From assembly GCA_015068085.1 (NCBI GenBank), contig SVLF01000026.1, positions 1-36,406 of the forward strand: DNA of 36,406 bases, read 5' to 3'. This document shows positions 16,551-26,343 of the stretch, piece by piece. Made by a program: the position numbers and the translations under genes. The notes beneath the pieces are model-generated. The model made no database searches, was not told the DNA's origin, and was given only the letters and a program-made list of their open reading frames with translations. The first letter of the stretch is position 1; each line of letters starts with the position of its first letter. The DNA is from Oscillospiraceae bacterium. Its GTDB lineage: Bacteria; Bacillota; Clostridia; Oscillospirales; JAAYXM01.

Positions 16551-18755
16551 ATGAATATCACACAAACTGTTTTTCGGGTGCGCGGAATGCACTGTGCTTC
16601 ATGCGCCCGCAGTGTCGAAGTTAACATCGGCAAGCTTTCCGGAGTTCAATCGGTTTCGGTAAATCTCGCCGGAGAATCTGCCGCAATTTCTTTTGATGCT
16701 GATACCATATCACAAAAGCAGATAATATCTGCAATAAACAAGCTCGGTTTCAAGGCTTTTCTCCCGTCCGAAAAGGATAAAAACGAGGACGAAACCATAC
16801 TTTGCAAGGAAAAGCAAACGCTTTTTGTTTCGCTTCTTTTCTCTGCCCTGCTCTTTATCATCGCAATGGGACCGATGATGGGCTTGTTTTCTCTTCCTGA
16901 ACCGTTATCAAACCCAAAGTTTTTGACCATACTCCAGCTCATTCTGGTAATTCCCGTTATAATCTGCGGCTTTCATTTTTACCTTTCAGGGTTTAAATCG
17001 CTCTTCCGCGGCTCACCAAATATGGACACTCTTATCGCAGTCGGAACTCTTGCGGCTCTTTCCTACAGCATTTATTCAACGGTTCTTGTATACCTCGGTG
17101 ATGCCCACGCCGTGCACGGGCTCTATTTTGAATCCGCGGCTATGATTATTGCACTTGTCAAGCTCGGTAAATTCCTGGAAAAGCGTGCAACAAAAAAGAC
17201 CTCCGAAGCTGTGCGCAAGCTCGTTTCTCTTACACCGAGCACAGCAGTTGTTCTCCGTGACGGAAAGGAAATTGAGGTGAAAATTCAGGAGGTTGAAGTC
17301 GGAGATATTGCAATAGTCCGCCCCGGTGAGAAAATCCCCGTTGACGGCGTAATAATTTCCGGAGCTACCGAAACCGATGAATCAATGATTACCGGAGAAA
17401 GCATGCCGGTCAGCAAAGCATCCGGCGATGAGGTTATCGGCGGATGTATAAACAGAACCGGGTATATTCAGGTTAAAGCCTCCCGAATAGGTCAGGATAC
17501 CACTCTTGCGCAGATTGTCCGCACGGTTTCGGAAGCACAGGCATCAAAGGCACCTATTGCGCGGCTTGCCGATACCGTTGCCGGATATTTTGTACCCGCA
17601 GTTATCACGATTGCATTTATTTCGGCAATCGCATGGTTTATCTCCGGCAAGGATTTTGCCTTTACATTATCAATTTTCATTTCTGTACTTGTTATCTCAT
17701 GTCCCTGCGCACTTGGGCTTGCCACTCCGGTTGCTATAATGGTCGGCACCGGAACCGCCGCCGAGCACGGAATACTCTTCCGTAACGGTGCAGCGCTTGA
17801 ACACGCATCAAAGGTAAACACCGTTGTTTTGGACAAAACAGGAACGATAACAACAGGCAAGCCGGTTGTTACTGATATAATTTCCGACATTGCTCACGAT
17901 GCTCTTCTTAGTCTTGCAGCAGCGTGCGAAAGCTCGTCCGAGCATCTTTTGGGAGAAGCAATAGTTGAGTATGCCAAAGCCAAAGAGCTTGACATTCCAA
18001 ATGCCGACAGATTTGAATATACGGTCGGCTCCGGCGTTAAAGCATATGTTGACGGAAAGGTTATTTATGTCGGAAACAAAGCTTTTGTAAAAGAAACAGG
18101 AAGATTTGAAGCCGAGGCAATTCGCCTTGCGGAAAGCGGAAAGACCTCCGTTTATGTTGCCGATGAAGAAAAAACGCTCGGCGTAATTGCTATAGCAGAT
18201 GCCGTAAAGTCAAGCGCCGCAGAATGCATTGCAGAGCTTTCTGCGCGCGGAATTGACGTTTATATGCTCACAGGTGATAACGAGCGCACGGCACGCGCCA
18301 TTGCCGCGCAGGTAGGAATAAAGAATGTTATAAGCGATGTTAAACCAAACGGAAAAAGCGAGGTTATAACAAAGCTCCGCGCTGACGGAAAAACCGTCTG
18401 TATGGTTGGTGACGGAATAAATGATGCACCGGCGCTTGCGGCGACAGATGTAGCAATAACAGTTTCCTCGGGCACGGATATTGCGGCAGAAACCTCGGAT
18501 GTTATTCTTATGAAAAATGATCTTCTCGATATCCCGCGCACGATACAGATATCATCAGCCGTAACGCGCAATATACGACAAAACCTCTTCTGGGCATTTG
18601 CATATAATGTTATCGGCATCCCCGTTGCCGCAGGCGTGCTGTATGCCTTCGGCGGTCCGCTTCTCAATCCAATGATAGGTGCCGCAGCAATGTCCTTAAG
18701 CTCCGTAACGGTTGTTACAAACGCACTGAGACTCAGCAGAATGAAGATAAAGTGA
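16551..18755 (+). CDS. copA: Copper-type P1B ATPase (CopA-like)
   Basis: The protein has 734 residues, within the usual range for a CopA with one metal-binding domain. The N-terminal HMA domain has GMHCASC (Cys15, Cys18). The transmembrane metal site is CPC (Cys384, Cys386) in [11 protein letters not shown]. The actuator motif TGES is at 281-284, the phosphorylated Asp428 is in DKTGT, and the hinge GDGINDAPA starts at 620. Late transmembrane helices have the NAL and MSLSS motifs expected for Cu(I) selectivity. It should export Cu(I) from the cytoplasm at the expense of ATP. No CsoR repressor or copper chaperone gene is next to it, so it is a stand-alone gene between its own promoter region and a terminator 5 bases after the stop. 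Confidence 0.93.
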   Translation: MNITQTVFRVRGMHCASCARSVEVNIGKLSGVQSVSVNLAGESAAISFDADTISQKQIISAINKLGFKAFLPSEKDKNEDETILCKEKQTLFVSLLFSALLFIIAMGPMMGLFSLPEPLSNPKFLTILQLILVIPVIICGFHFYLSGFKSLFRGSPNMDTLIAVGTLAALSYSIYSTVLVYLGDAHAVHGLYFESAAMIIALVKLGKFLEKRATKKTSEAVRKLVSLTPSTAVVLRDGKEIEVKIQEVEVGDIAIVRPGEKIPVDGVIISGATETDESMITGESMPVSKASGDEVIGGCINRTGYIQVKASRIGQDTTLAQIVRTVSEAQASKAPIARLADTVAGYFVPAVITIAFISAIAWFISGKDFAFTLSIFISVLVISCPCALGLATPVAIMVGTGTAAEHGILFRNGAALEHASKVNTVVLDKTGTITTGKPVVTDIISDIAHDALLSLAAACESSSEHLLGEAIVEYAKAKELDIPNADRFEYTVGSGVKAYVDGKVIYVGNKAFVKETGRFEAEAIRLAESGKTSVYVADEEKTLGVIAIADAVKSSAAECIAELSARGIDVYMLTGDNERTARAIAAQVGIKNVISDVKPNGKSEVITKLRADGKTVCMVGDGINDAPALAATDVAITVSSGTDIAAETSDVILMKNDLLDIPRTIQISSAVTRNIRQNLFWAFAYNVIGIPVAAGVLYAFGGPLLNPMIGAAAMSLSSVTVVTNALRLSRMKIK

Positions 18756-18759
18756 ATAT

Positions 18760-18804
18760 AAAGAGAAGAACTCCAACAGCGGTGCTGTTGGAGCTCTTCT
18801 CTTT
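18760..18804. terminator. Bidirectional intrinsic terminator
   Basis: A 21-bp stem with one mismatch (18760-18780 with 18784-18804, loop GGT) has U-rich ends in both directions. It ends the copper ATPase (stop 18755) and the convergent SLH protein gene (stop at 18816). Confidence 0.88.
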
Positions 18805-18815
18805 ATGGCGATCAT

Positions 18816-19961
18816 TTACATCGCAAGAAGATTTAAAAGGACGAAAATCATTTTGCTTGCTTCTGCGCGAGTGGCATATGCTTTTGCATCAAACAGATTA
18901 CCCGGCTTTCCGCCGATTATACCTGCGCGCTGCATTTTATAAACAGCTTCCTTTGCGTATACTGCGATTTCCGCATCATCAGCAAATTCCGCCGGAGCGT
19001 TGGACTCAACAAGTGTTTCCTTTGCAACCTTATCAGCATAACGCATAATCATAACTGCCATATCCTGACGCGTTACATTCGCATCCGGTGCAAACGTCTT
19101 TTCCGTAAGACCGTTTACAATACCGTTGGTATATGCCCATGAAACCGCCTTTGCATACCATGCACTTTCCGGAACATCCTCAAACGGAGTGGCGGTATCC
19201 GCCAAATTTGCATTTGCAAGGTTTGCAAGAATCGTTGCAAGCTGAGCACGGCTGATATTCTTCTGCGGTGCAAATATTCCATTACCCATACCGGAAATGA
19301 TATTTCTGTCAGCAAGAGTCATAACGCAATTGTAGAACCAGTCATTCTCTTTTACGTCGGAAAAACCGTTTTCAACAGTCGGGATAGTTTGAACCGGTGC
19401 CCATTTTGCATAGATAAAGGTTGAGGCATAAAGCGGGATTGTGAAGTCAAACGGAAGCGTGCAGGTGGAATCCGCATACCATCCTTCAAAGGTGTAGCCC
19501 TCTTTTACGGGAACGTTTGACGGCATCGGTGCCATAGCTCCGATAGCAACATATGTAGTACCGAAATCCGTGCCGCCCATACTGTCATATGTTACGGAAA
19601 CCGTGGTCTGCTGCTCCGGCTGCTTTATGGCAAATATCGCTCCGAGCGTGACATCCTGCGCCGGCATGATAAATTCTATCATATCATTGCCCTTATAGGT
19701 TTCAAAGTTCGGATCGAAAATATCATCCGATGACCATGAATAAAACGCAAATCCGTCATTCGGAACTGCACGGGCAACTACCTTTTCACCCGGAGAATAC
19801 TGCGTTTTCACCATAAGCACATATCCGCCGCCGTCGGTTACCGGCGTAACGTCATACTTCACGGTAAGAAGCTCATTTGCCGCTCCTGCAACGCCAGAAA
19901 CACTTGCTATCATAAGCAATGCCAGAATTGCAGACAAAAGTCTTTTGCTCTGTTTAATCAT
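18816..19961 (-). CDS. Secreted SLH protein with InlB-type repeats (381 residues)
   Basis: It has a signal peptide (MIKQSKRLLSAILALLMIA, cleavage near AGA-ANE). A bacterial-repeat domain follows (about 35-110, with PNDGFAFYSW), then an InlB B-repeat (about 120-190, VTYDSMGG ... GYTFEGWYAD). Three SLH domains fill the C-terminus (about 200-381): FSDVKENDWFYNCV, FEDVPESAWYAKAV and a third beginning FADDAEIAVYAKEAV, each ending in an R-A/D-A-style helix. SLH triplets bind pyruvylated secondary cell-wall polymer, so the protein should sit in the cell-wall layer. No catalytic domain is seen. It has a strong promoter and AAAGGAG 9 bases before the ATG. It may be an adhesin or a minor S-layer protein. 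It is divergent from a second SLH protein gene. Confidence 0.88.
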   Translation of the reverse strand: MIKQSKRLLSAILALLMIASVSGVAGAANELLTVKYDVTPVTDGGGYVLMVKTQYSPGEKVVARAVPNDGFAFYSWSSDDIFDPNFETYKGNDMIEFIMPAQDVTLGAIFAIKQPEQQTTVSVTYDSMGGTDFGTTYVAIGAMAPMPSNVPVKEGYTFEGWYADSTCTLPFDFTIPLYASTFIYAKWAPVQTIPTVENGFSDVKENDWFYNCVMTLADRNIISGMGNGIFAPQKNISRAQLATILANLANANLADTATPFEDVPESAWYAKAVSWAYTNGIVNGLTEKTFAPDANVTRQDMAVMIMRYADKVAKETLVESNAPAEFADDAEIAVYAKEAVYKMQRAGIIGGKPGNLFDAKAYATRAEASKMIFVLLNLLAM

Positions 19962-19977
19962 TTTAAAATACTCCTTT

Positions 19978-20001
19978 CAGACCGTTTGTGATGCAGGTCT
20001 G
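19978..20001 (-). other. 5'-leader hairpin of the 381-residue SLH protein gene
   Basis: CAGACC and GGTCTG form a 6-bp stem with a 12-nt loop in the leader, ending just before the AAAGGAG ribosome site. It could tune translation or stabilise the mRNA. No known riboswitch fold was recognised. Confidence 0.4.
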
Positions 20002-20014
20002 CTTTTTTATAATT

Positions 20015-20043
20015 ATTATAACTTTATTTTTTCGTATAGTCAA
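20015..20043 (-). promoter_or_regulatory. Strong promoter for the 381-residue SLH protein gene
   Basis: On the minus strand, TTGACT (20038-20043) and TATAAT (20015-20020) are separated by 17 bp, 11 of 12 consensus bases. It is in an A/T-rich stretch, which suggests high expression. Confidence 0.8.
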
Positions 20044-20087
20044 TAAAATGATTTAAAAAATATCAGTTAATTTTTAGTAAACACTCA

Positions 20088-20116
20088 TTGACATTTTGAT
20101 GATTTTCGCTTATTAT
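20088..20116 (+). promoter_or_regulatory. Strong promoter for the 1,118-residue SLH protein gene
   Basis: TTGACA (20088-20093) and TATTAT (20111-20116) are separated by 17 bp. Transcription from near 20123 would leave a leader of about 120 nt. The leader contains GCCG-rich segments that could fold, but I recognise no riboswitch in it. Confidence 0.75.
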
Positions 20117-20242
20117 ATACATATATGGTATTGTGCAGTTTTTACATATACAATCAGAGATAAAAACGCACCCAAAAATTCGGCTTACCGTTTGCCGTAA
20201 AAGCGGTGCCGTAAATCCCATGATTTCGGTTTTGGAGTTGCC

Positions 20243-23200
20243 ATGAGAAAAGCGAGGAATGTATTGAAAAAAACAGTGAATTTATTATTGATCGTGTCAT
20301 TGCTTCTGTCCGTGCTTCCGCTCGGAGCCTTTGCCGCATCAGGTGTAAATCCCGTGGTTGAAGGCGTTTCCATGAACACAACACGCTCATACATAACAAT
20401 AAGGTTCGACCGGGATATCGAAGGATTGTCCCCAAGCAGTTTTTCCGGAAAGGTTAAGCTTAGCCGCGGCGGCGGTTCTCTTTCCAGCCTTCCTTCGTCC
20501 ACTTCATATTCCGTTTCGGGAACCTGCCTTTATATAACGCTTAACTCCGCACTTTCCACTTCAGATAATTTCTTCAGAATTGCAAAGGGCACATTTTCAG
20601 GTCAGACAGAGGACGTTGACACTCCCCTCTTTGACGCTCGCGGGCCTGAGCTTGCCGAGGAAAACAGCGTTGTGCTCAACAGCGACGAGCAGACAGTTAC
20701 GATAAAGTTTAAAACAGGCGTTCGCGGATATCCCAACGATTCATCACTCAAAAACGGATATATCACGCTTGCCCGCAACGGTTCTTCCTTTAACGAAACA
20801 ATTCCCGAAGACCATATAACAATCGACAATGAGAAGGGCGAGATTGAAATTTATCTCGATGAGTGGCTCTCTGGAAAATACTCGAAATTCAGAATTGCCG
20901 CAGGCAAGCTTCAGAATCTCAAAGGAAACATCAACCTTGCCGAAATCACAACTGCCGCAATTGATGCTTCCGCAACATCTGCGACTCCGGAAATTGATTA
21001 CACGAACATAAACGATACACGAAACTCTGTTACCATCTATTTTACACAGAGAATCAAAAACGGACTTGCAACCACGGGAGTTAACTCAACACTTGCAACC
21101 TCACTTCTCAAATCCAACATCTGGGTAAGCCGCGGAAGTGCGAATAAATACGAAACTCTCGCCGGAAATGACACGGTTTCCGTAGGCTCAAACTACATAA
21201 AGATCACATTCAGCGAACCGCTCTCAGCGTCCAAAAACTACATTAAAATCAACGGAGGGACCATTGCGGATTACTACGGAAAAATCATCGCGACAGACAT
21301 CATCACCGACGATGTTACAAAAGGAGTATCCGCATCAACAGCTCCGTCATACGCGAGCGCGTTTCTCTCGAGCAGTAAAAAGATAGTTATCTACTTCACC
21401 GTTCCCGTTCAGAAAAACTCCGAGCTTACAACGAGCGAGCTCCGCTCACGCATAACACTCTCACGAAACGGTAACACCTTCGAATCTCTTTCGTCTTATG
21501 ACAGTGTTTCGTTCTCGGATAATATGATGACCATTTCTCTCCGCGAAGAGCTTACCGGCTCATACAACAGAGTCAGGGTTACCGGAAACACCGTTTCCTC
21601 CAAAACCGGCGCTCTGCTCGCTTCATCCTTCACAACCGGATATCTTACTGCAGGGATGGCGGACAGCAATGACAACGATGACGGCTACTACGACGAAGAC
21701 GCACCGGAGTTTACCAAAATCACTTACGACAGCGGAGCTCAGCGTGCGCGCATCTACTTTGACCGTGATATAAAGAAGGTTTCAAACGCCGACCTGTACG
21801 ACGATGTTACCGTATCCCGCAACGGCGGTTCATACGAATCACTCTCATCTAATGATGTAATCACAATTTCTCCGTCAAACGCAATCACAATTCTTCTTTC
21901 CGAGCCGCTTGAAGGAACAAGAAACCGTTTCAGAATCGCGGGTAACACCATTGCAGACTATGATTCGGGATATGTTCAGAACGATACCATCGTTACCGAC
22001 TATATAAGTGCATCGGGAAGTAGCGACTCTTCCTCATCCGAAGGAACAACCGGCACAAGCGCTGATTACAGCGGCGATGTAACAGCTTCTCTTTCAGATG
22101 ACTTATACACCGTCACGCTTAAATTTGACGAGGCACTTTACAACAACAAGGATTCCCTTGATGATCTGAAGGAAAAAATCCAGATATCACGAAGCGGACG
22201 GTTCGAAACACTTACATCCAACGATTATGTCCGCCTCGACACCGCAACGAACGAGCTTCTCATCGTCCTTGCCGAGCCTGCAGACGAATACTTCTCACAA
22301 ATCAAAATTCTCTCCGGTGCGCTTCGCACCGCAGACGGCGGCTCTGTTTCAACGACAATCACAACCCTCCCGCTCGGCGAAGCTGACGGCAGCATAAGAA
22401 CCTATATTAATAACGCCGTTGTAACAGGCTTTACCTCAGAACAGGCAGGCGGTGACTCCCCTGTTATATCAGTTTCAGGACTTTCAAAGTTCAACTCTTA
22501 CGCAAAGAAGATAGAATTTCTCGTCAAGGTTCCCGACAGCGCCAAAAGCGCAACTCTCAACATCACCGGCGATATCGTTGAAAACCTGAAGCGCTACGGA
22601 AGCACGGTTGCCCTGTCTCTCGGAAACGCGACATACTATCTGCCGACAGGCAATATTTCCGAAATATCCGCTTCCGATACGCTTTCAATCACGTTAAGCG
22701 ATGCTGCATCATCTGTTTCAAGTGCACTTGCAAGCGCTTCAACCTCCGATTCATTTACAATTGAATCACACGCAAAAAATCTTTCCGCAAAGCTTATTTC
22801 GGCTTCGGGAACAAGCAAGGATATCACCCATTCGGTATTTGCCGAAAAGCGATTCCTTCTTGCAGAACCCGCCGGCGGGAAGACAGCATTCACCGTTGTG
22901 AGAATCGAAAAATCCGGAAGTGTTGTTCCTGTTCCGAGTTCAAGCGATATCACAAGCGGAGTCGTATATCTCACGGGCAAGACCATGACTGACGGCGACT
23001 ATGCGGCAATATCCTCTTCAAGAACACTCAGCACCCTCTCATGGGCACAGTCTCCGACAAACGCACTTGCCGCAAGGCTTATTCTCACCGATAAATCCGG
23101 AAGCAACTTAAACGGCTCAGAGGCTATTTCACGTTCCGAAACCGTAACGATTATGGCAAGAACTCTCGGCATCCTCTGTGACAGCAAAGGCGCAAGCCCG

Positions 23201-23599
23201 TTCTTTGATATGATATCAACGGACAGCTATTTTAACGCCGTTATGTCAACCGTTTCATATGAGCTTATCTCCGGATACCCCGATTCCACCTTTAAGCCGT
23301 CAAATAAGCTTACACGCGCCGAGGCAATGACCATCGTTGCACGTGCAATCAGATTTATGAACGGCAAGAGCGTATCGGAGTCCTCCGATATGACTATAAG
23401 CGAAGCGACAAGCATCCTCTCAAAATTCACCGATGCCGGAACCGTGGATAACTGGGCAAAGGTGAACATCGCAGAATGTGTTCAGGCAGGAATAGTAAAC
23501 GGTGATAACAACGGACGCCTTAACCCGAAGGCAAACGTCACCCGTGCCGAGCTTATCCAGCTTATGTACAACATTCTTGATAAATGCGATATTATTTAA
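20243..23599 (+). CDS. Secreted SLH protein with six tandem beta-rich repeats (1,118 residues)
   Basis: The signal peptide runs to about residue 31 (LPLGAFA-ASG). Six repeats of roughly 100-120 residues follow, starting near 33, 135, 248, 366, 488 and 606. Each has the pattern (V/I)TI-F---I, then I-LSRNG or VSRG with FESLSS, then ITI-LSE-L--- -N-(F/I)RI--G. They look like Ig-like or SwmB-type beta sandwiches, related to but not assigned to a family. A unique region (about 715-930) follows, then three SLH domains: a degenerate first (about 940-980), then about 985-1040 and 1062-1115. No catalytic motif. The repeat layout suggests a surface-layer, adhesin or spacer protein fixed to secondary wall polymer. 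The start follows GGAG 5 bases away. It is a monocistronic unit between its promoter and a terminator. Confidence 0.85.
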   Translation: MRKARNVLKKTVNLLLIVSLLLSVLPLGAFAASGVNPVVEGVSMNTTRSYITIRFDRDIEGLSPSSFSGKVKLSRGGGSLSSLPSSTSYSVSGTCLYITLNSALSTSDNFFRIAKGTFSGQTEDVDTPLFDARGPELAEENSVVLNSDEQTVTIKFKTGVRGYPNDSSLKNGYITLARNGSSFNETIPEDHITIDNEKGEIEIYLDEWLSGKYSKFRIAAGKLQNLKGNINLAEITTAAIDASATSATPEIDYTNINDTRNSVTIYFTQRIKNGLATTGVNSTLATSLLKSNIWVSRGSANKYETLAGNDTVSVGSNYIKITFSEPLSASKNYIKINGGTIADYYGKIIATDIITDDVTKGVSASTAPSYASAFLSSSKKIVIYFTVPVQKNSELTTSELRSRITLSRNGNTFESLSSYDSVSFSDNMMTISLREELTGSYNRVRVTGNTVSSKTGALLASSFTTGYLTAGMADSNDNDDGYYDEDAPEFTKITYDSGAQRARIYFDRDIKKVSNADLYDDVTVSRNGGSYESLSSNDVITISPSNAITILLSEPLEGTRNRFRIAGNTIADYDSGYVQNDTIVTDYISASGSSDSSSSEGTTGTSADYSGDVTASLSDDLYTVTLKFDEALYNNKDSLDDLKEKIQISRSGRFETLTSNDYVRLDTATNELLIVLAEPADEYFSQIKILSGALRTADGGSVSTTITTLPLGEADGSIRTYINNAVVTGFTSEQAGGDSPVISVSGLSKFNSYAKKIEFLVKVPDSAKSATLNITGDIVENLKRYGSTVALSLGNATYYLPTGNISEISASDTLSITLSDAASSVSSALASASTSDSFTIESHAKNLSAKLISASGTSKDITHSVFAEKRFLLAEPAGGKTAFTVVRIEKSGSVVPVPSSSDITSGVVYLTGKTMTDGDYAAISSSRTLSTLSWAQSPTNALAARLILTDKSGSNLNGSEAISRSETVTIMARTLGILCDSKGASPFFDMISTDSYFNAVMSTVSYELISGYPDSTFKPSNKLTRAEAMTIVARAIRFMNGKSVSESSDMTISEATSILSKFTDAGTVDNWAKVNIAECVQAGIVNGDNNGRLNPKANVTRAELIQLMYNILDKCDII

Positions 23600-23612
23600 C
23601 TCCTATATACAA

Positions 23613-23647
23613 AGAACACCCGCCATCCAGCGGGTGTTCTGCTTTTT
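23613..23647. terminator. Intrinsic terminator after the 1,118-residue SLH protein gene
   Basis: A perfect 11-bp GC-rich stem (AGAACACCCGC at 23613-23623 with its complement at 23630-23640, loop CATCCA) is followed by GCTTTTTATT on the plus strand. It probably also ends the convergent GH2-like gene, whose stop is at 23650, though the U-run on that side is short. Confidence 0.88.
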
Positions 23648-23649
23648 AT

Positions 23650-26157
23650 TCAGTTCAGCTTCTGTCCGAGGCGGTCTCCCTCTTCGCAGTATATTCTTGA
23701 TTCTTTCCAGTAACGCGCATTCTCAACCGGCTCATCATCAAGCTGCCAGTATTGCGTCATCATGCGCTCACGCACGGGACCGAGCGTGCTGTTATGCATA
23801 AGATGCTCGCGAAGCTCTTCAAGACCAATCTCCGCTTCCGGGCAGAACTTATCGCTCTTTGCATAATTGATAAGAGCTTCAAACATTCCGCAAACCTCCG
23901 GAAGCTGAATTCCAAGCCCCGTAAAATTAAGTCCCGTAACGATAAGCCTTCCGCTTCCCACCCTCATCTCGCAAATATGTGAGAACAAACGAAGCGTGCG
24001 GTCATACTGAAGCTCGGGAAGATTGAACGAGTGTGCATACGCATCAAATCGGTCACGACTGCTTTTATCAGTCTCTCTGAAAATCGGAGTGACCTTTACG
24101 GGGAAGTTATCGAGAATTATCTTATCGGAATCATCAATAAGGCGTGCAAACTGCAGATCACTTATTCCCCGGTGCGGGAAGCCCGCAATCGCCTCAGACT
24201 TATGCACAACACCGCCGTAGTTTGTTCCTCTGTCCCAGATGACTCCCTTAAAGCGATCCCACGTTGTTCTGAAGGTATATTTATCTGCCACAGCTTCCCT
24301 GTCTCTTACGTGGCGCGTAAGCGGCGAGCGATAGAAAAGAAGAACATCTCTGCCGTTTGACAGTTCATCAAACACTGTATCATCAAGCACATCCGTCACA
24401 TAAAGCTTTTCACCCTTTTTCGGGCAAAGCGCAACACCCGGATACCTTGATTGTGCATTTATCCTTGTAAGGTTGAACGCACAACCGGAAAGCGAGAACT
24501 TTCCGGGCTTATTTTCAAAGCACCATACATCCCAGTCATTTTCAATAACTCTGCCTGTTTTTTCTGAAGTGAGCCGTGCGACTATGCGGAGATTTCTCGC
24601 CCTGTCGGTTTCCGGGAAGGTTATATGGATTTTGCAAAGCTCAAAATATCCGCGCTTGTCGATATCGAGATTATCAAGACCTCCGGAAACAAGGATTTCT
24701 CCATTGTCTGTATCAATAAGCTCATAGCTGAAATTACATTTCCCGTATTCTGTCTGCGAGTAATTCGACGCCGATATCGGCACCGTTACCTTTTCTCCCT
24801 CAAAGAATGAGCGCACAGGGATATCCGCAAGAAGAACAGTATCACCATTGAAACGGAGAAAACGTTCTGCCGAAACACCGGATTTTTCGTCAAAGCAATC
24901 CACCACTCCGTTGCTGTTCTCATACCTGTCAGTATCTGCAAACTGCAGCATATGGAAGCCTCGGAGAATCGGGCTGCGGCGAATTCCCTCAAGCGCAAGC
25001 TTCCAGCTCATAAGCTGAAAAGCCTTGCTTGCGCGGAACAGCTTCGGATAATCTTCCGTAAGCCCTTTTGCGGCAATCATTTTCTTTTCCTCCGCAAGCC
25101 ACCAAGGCGCAGGCTTCCCTGCCGCTTCATATTTCTTTGCAAGAGTATCATAATCACGCAGCGCCGTGTAATGGCAGACCTCATGTGCAATAATCGGACG
25201 CTGAGGGACAATAGTGCGTGTAACCTTGCCGCAATCCTTTTCCGTGACAGTCTGAAGTCCCGTGCACGAGCCGAAGACAAGAAGATTATCGGTGTTTTCA
25301 AACATATCATAATTCTTCCCGAACGGATAGAAATAACTCATATGCTGAACGTCAAACTCCACATAATCGCGGTCAAACTCACCATGCGCACAGGTGTCGA
25401 TAAAGAGACGCGACGGATCTGTTTCCTTGATGACCGACGCAATTTCACGCACACGCGCATTCTCACCGGGATGCTTAATCTCATTTCCGATGCAGTATAC
25501 CATAAACGACGGGTGATTCATAAGGCTGTATGCTGTCTCGCGGATTTTCGCATCGCTGACATACACCTCAACGCCATTCACCATCTCTTCGAGATTATTA
25601 TATTCCTCATCCTTTGTACGAAGCTCTATATGTATAAACATTCCCAGTCTGTCTGCCGCACGGAAACAGCCTTTGGGCGGTATGCGCGAATGGAAACGAA
25701 TTGTGTTGAAGCCGTATTCCTTTGCTGCGCGGATAAACTTTGCATAAAACTCTTCTTCATCAAGATCGAGAATATTTTCGTGGTCGTGGCAAATTGTTCC
25801 GCGAATAACAGCGCGCATATAAAACGGTTTGCCGTTGAGCAGAATATCGCGTCCGCTTGTTCCGAGACTCCTCATACCGAAAGTATCGGAAACGTTTTCC
25901 TGCATCCCGTCTTCATATGTAAGCTCAGCCGTCAATCTGTAAAGATACGGATTTTCTATCATCCACAAAACCGGATTTTCAATTGATACGAAAAAGGAAT
26001 TGTTCTCAGGAGCTACATTCGTCTCCGCAACGCATTTTTCTTCGGCATCAAAGATTCTGCAAATTGCCCCCGTAACTTTTTTCTCCGTATGCAGGACAAT
26101 AGCTATGCCCGCCTTTTCAAGGTCGGGCGTTATGCATAAAAAACGTAAATTACTCAT
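23650..26157 (-). CDS. GH2-like glycoside hydrolase lacking the N-terminal jelly-roll
   Basis: The protein has 835 residues and no signal peptide, so it is cytoplasmic. Residues about 15-97 form the Ig-like GH2 domain, ending in DTFGMRSL. The TIM barrel starts at ILLNGKPFYMRAV (about 105) and carries the acid/base Glu226 in CIGNEIKHP and the probable nucleophile Glu326 in IIAHEVCHY. The C-terminal 400 residues are beta-rich and end with a GRLIVTGLNFTGLG segment seen in some long GH2 proteins. The usual N-terminal sugar-binding jelly-roll is absent. The promoter and the ribosome site (AAAGGA) directly precede this ATG, so this is not a local truncation. GH2 enzymes are retaining beta-galactosidases, glucuronidases or mannosidases; which one cannot be read here. 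It is a single gene between two SLH/lyase units. Confidence 0.85.
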   Translation of the reverse strand: MSNLRFLCITPDLEKAGIAIVLHTEKKVTGAICRIFDAEEKCVAETNVAPENNSFFVSIENPVLWMIENPYLYRLTAELTYEDGMQENVSDTFGMRSLGTSGRDILLNGKPFYMRAVIRGTICHDHENILDLDEEEFYAKFIRAAKEYGFNTIRFHSRIPPKGCFRAADRLGMFIHIELRTKDEEYNNLEEMVNGVEVYVSDAKIRETAYSLMNHPSFMVYCIGNEIKHPGENARVREIASVIKETDPSRLFIDTCAHGEFDRDYVEFDVQHMSYFYPFGKNYDMFENTDNLLVFGSCTGLQTVTEKDCGKVTRTIVPQRPIIAHEVCHYTALRDYDTLAKKYEAAGKPAPWWLAEEKKMIAAKGLTEDYPKLFRASKAFQLMSWKLALEGIRRSPILRGFHMLQFADTDRYENSNGVVDCFDEKSGVSAERFLRFNGDTVLLADIPVRSFFEGEKVTVPISASNYSQTEYGKCNFSYELIDTDNGEILVSGGLDNLDIDKRGYFELCKIHITFPETDRARNLRIVARLTSEKTGRVIENDWDVWCFENKPGKFSLSGCAFNLTRINAQSRYPGVALCPKKGEKLYVTDVLDDTVFDELSNGRDVLLFYRSPLTRHVRDREAVADKYTFRTTWDRFKGVIWDRGTNYGGVVHKSEAIAGFPHRGISDLQFARLIDDSDKIILDNFPVKVTPIFRETDKSSRDRFDAYAHSFNLPELQYDRTLRLFSHICEMRVGSGRLIVTGLNFTGLGIQLPEVCGMFEALINYAKSDKFCPEAEIGLEELREHLMHNSTLGPVRERMMTQYWQLDDEPVENARYWKESRIYCEEGDRLGQKLN

Positions 26158-26192
26158 ATATATTTTCCTTTCTGTGATATATTCATATCCCT

Positions 26193-26221
26193 ATTATACA
26201 TTGTCTCCTGCTTAAAAACAA
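26193..26221 (-). promoter_or_regulatory. Promoter of the GH2-like gene
   Basis: On the minus strand, TATAAT (26193-26198) with TTGTTT (26216-26221) and a 17-bp spacer. The -35 is weak and the -10 perfect. The leader is short, ending in AGAAAGGA before the ATG at 26157. Confidence 0.7.
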
Positions 26222-26225
26222 TGTA
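26197..26225. promoter_or_regulatory. Operator-like dyad within the GH2 promoter
   Basis: TACATTGT (26197-26204) and ACAATGTA (26218-26225) are perfect inverted 8-mers around a 13-bp centre. They cover the space between and the edges of the -35 and -10 elements. A dimeric repressor bound here would block transcription. The regulator is not identified. Confidence 0.55.
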
Positions 26226-26267
26226 TTACGTCTTAATTTCAAACCTTTTCATATAAAAGATACGATT

Positions 26268-26294
26268 TTACAACCGGCACGGCGTGCAATGTAA
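26268..26294. other. Hairpin in the spacer downstream of the AEC transporter gene
   Basis: TTACA (26268-26272) pairs with TGTAA (26290-26294), and GCAC pairs with GTGC inside, with a small internal loop. It follows the AEC gene by about 50 bp on the minus strand. There is no proper U-run, so it is at best a weak terminator. The rest of the 186-bp spacer holds the GH2 promoter. Confidence 0.35.
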
Positions 26295-26343
26295 CATTTT
26301 TCTTGATGTATACTTACAGATAAGCATATTCATTTGTTTCTTT

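Noticed and set aside
20124-20242. Riboswitch in the leader of the 1,118-residue SLH protein gene
   Set aside because: Some GC-rich complementary segments are present, but I could not fit them to a cyclic-di-GMP, cobalamin or other riboswitch consensus.
24952-25986. 344-codon plus-strand frame opposite the GH2-like gene
   Set aside because: It mirrors the GH2 coding sequence, has no ribosome site or domain, and the GH2 frame carries clear catalytic motifs.
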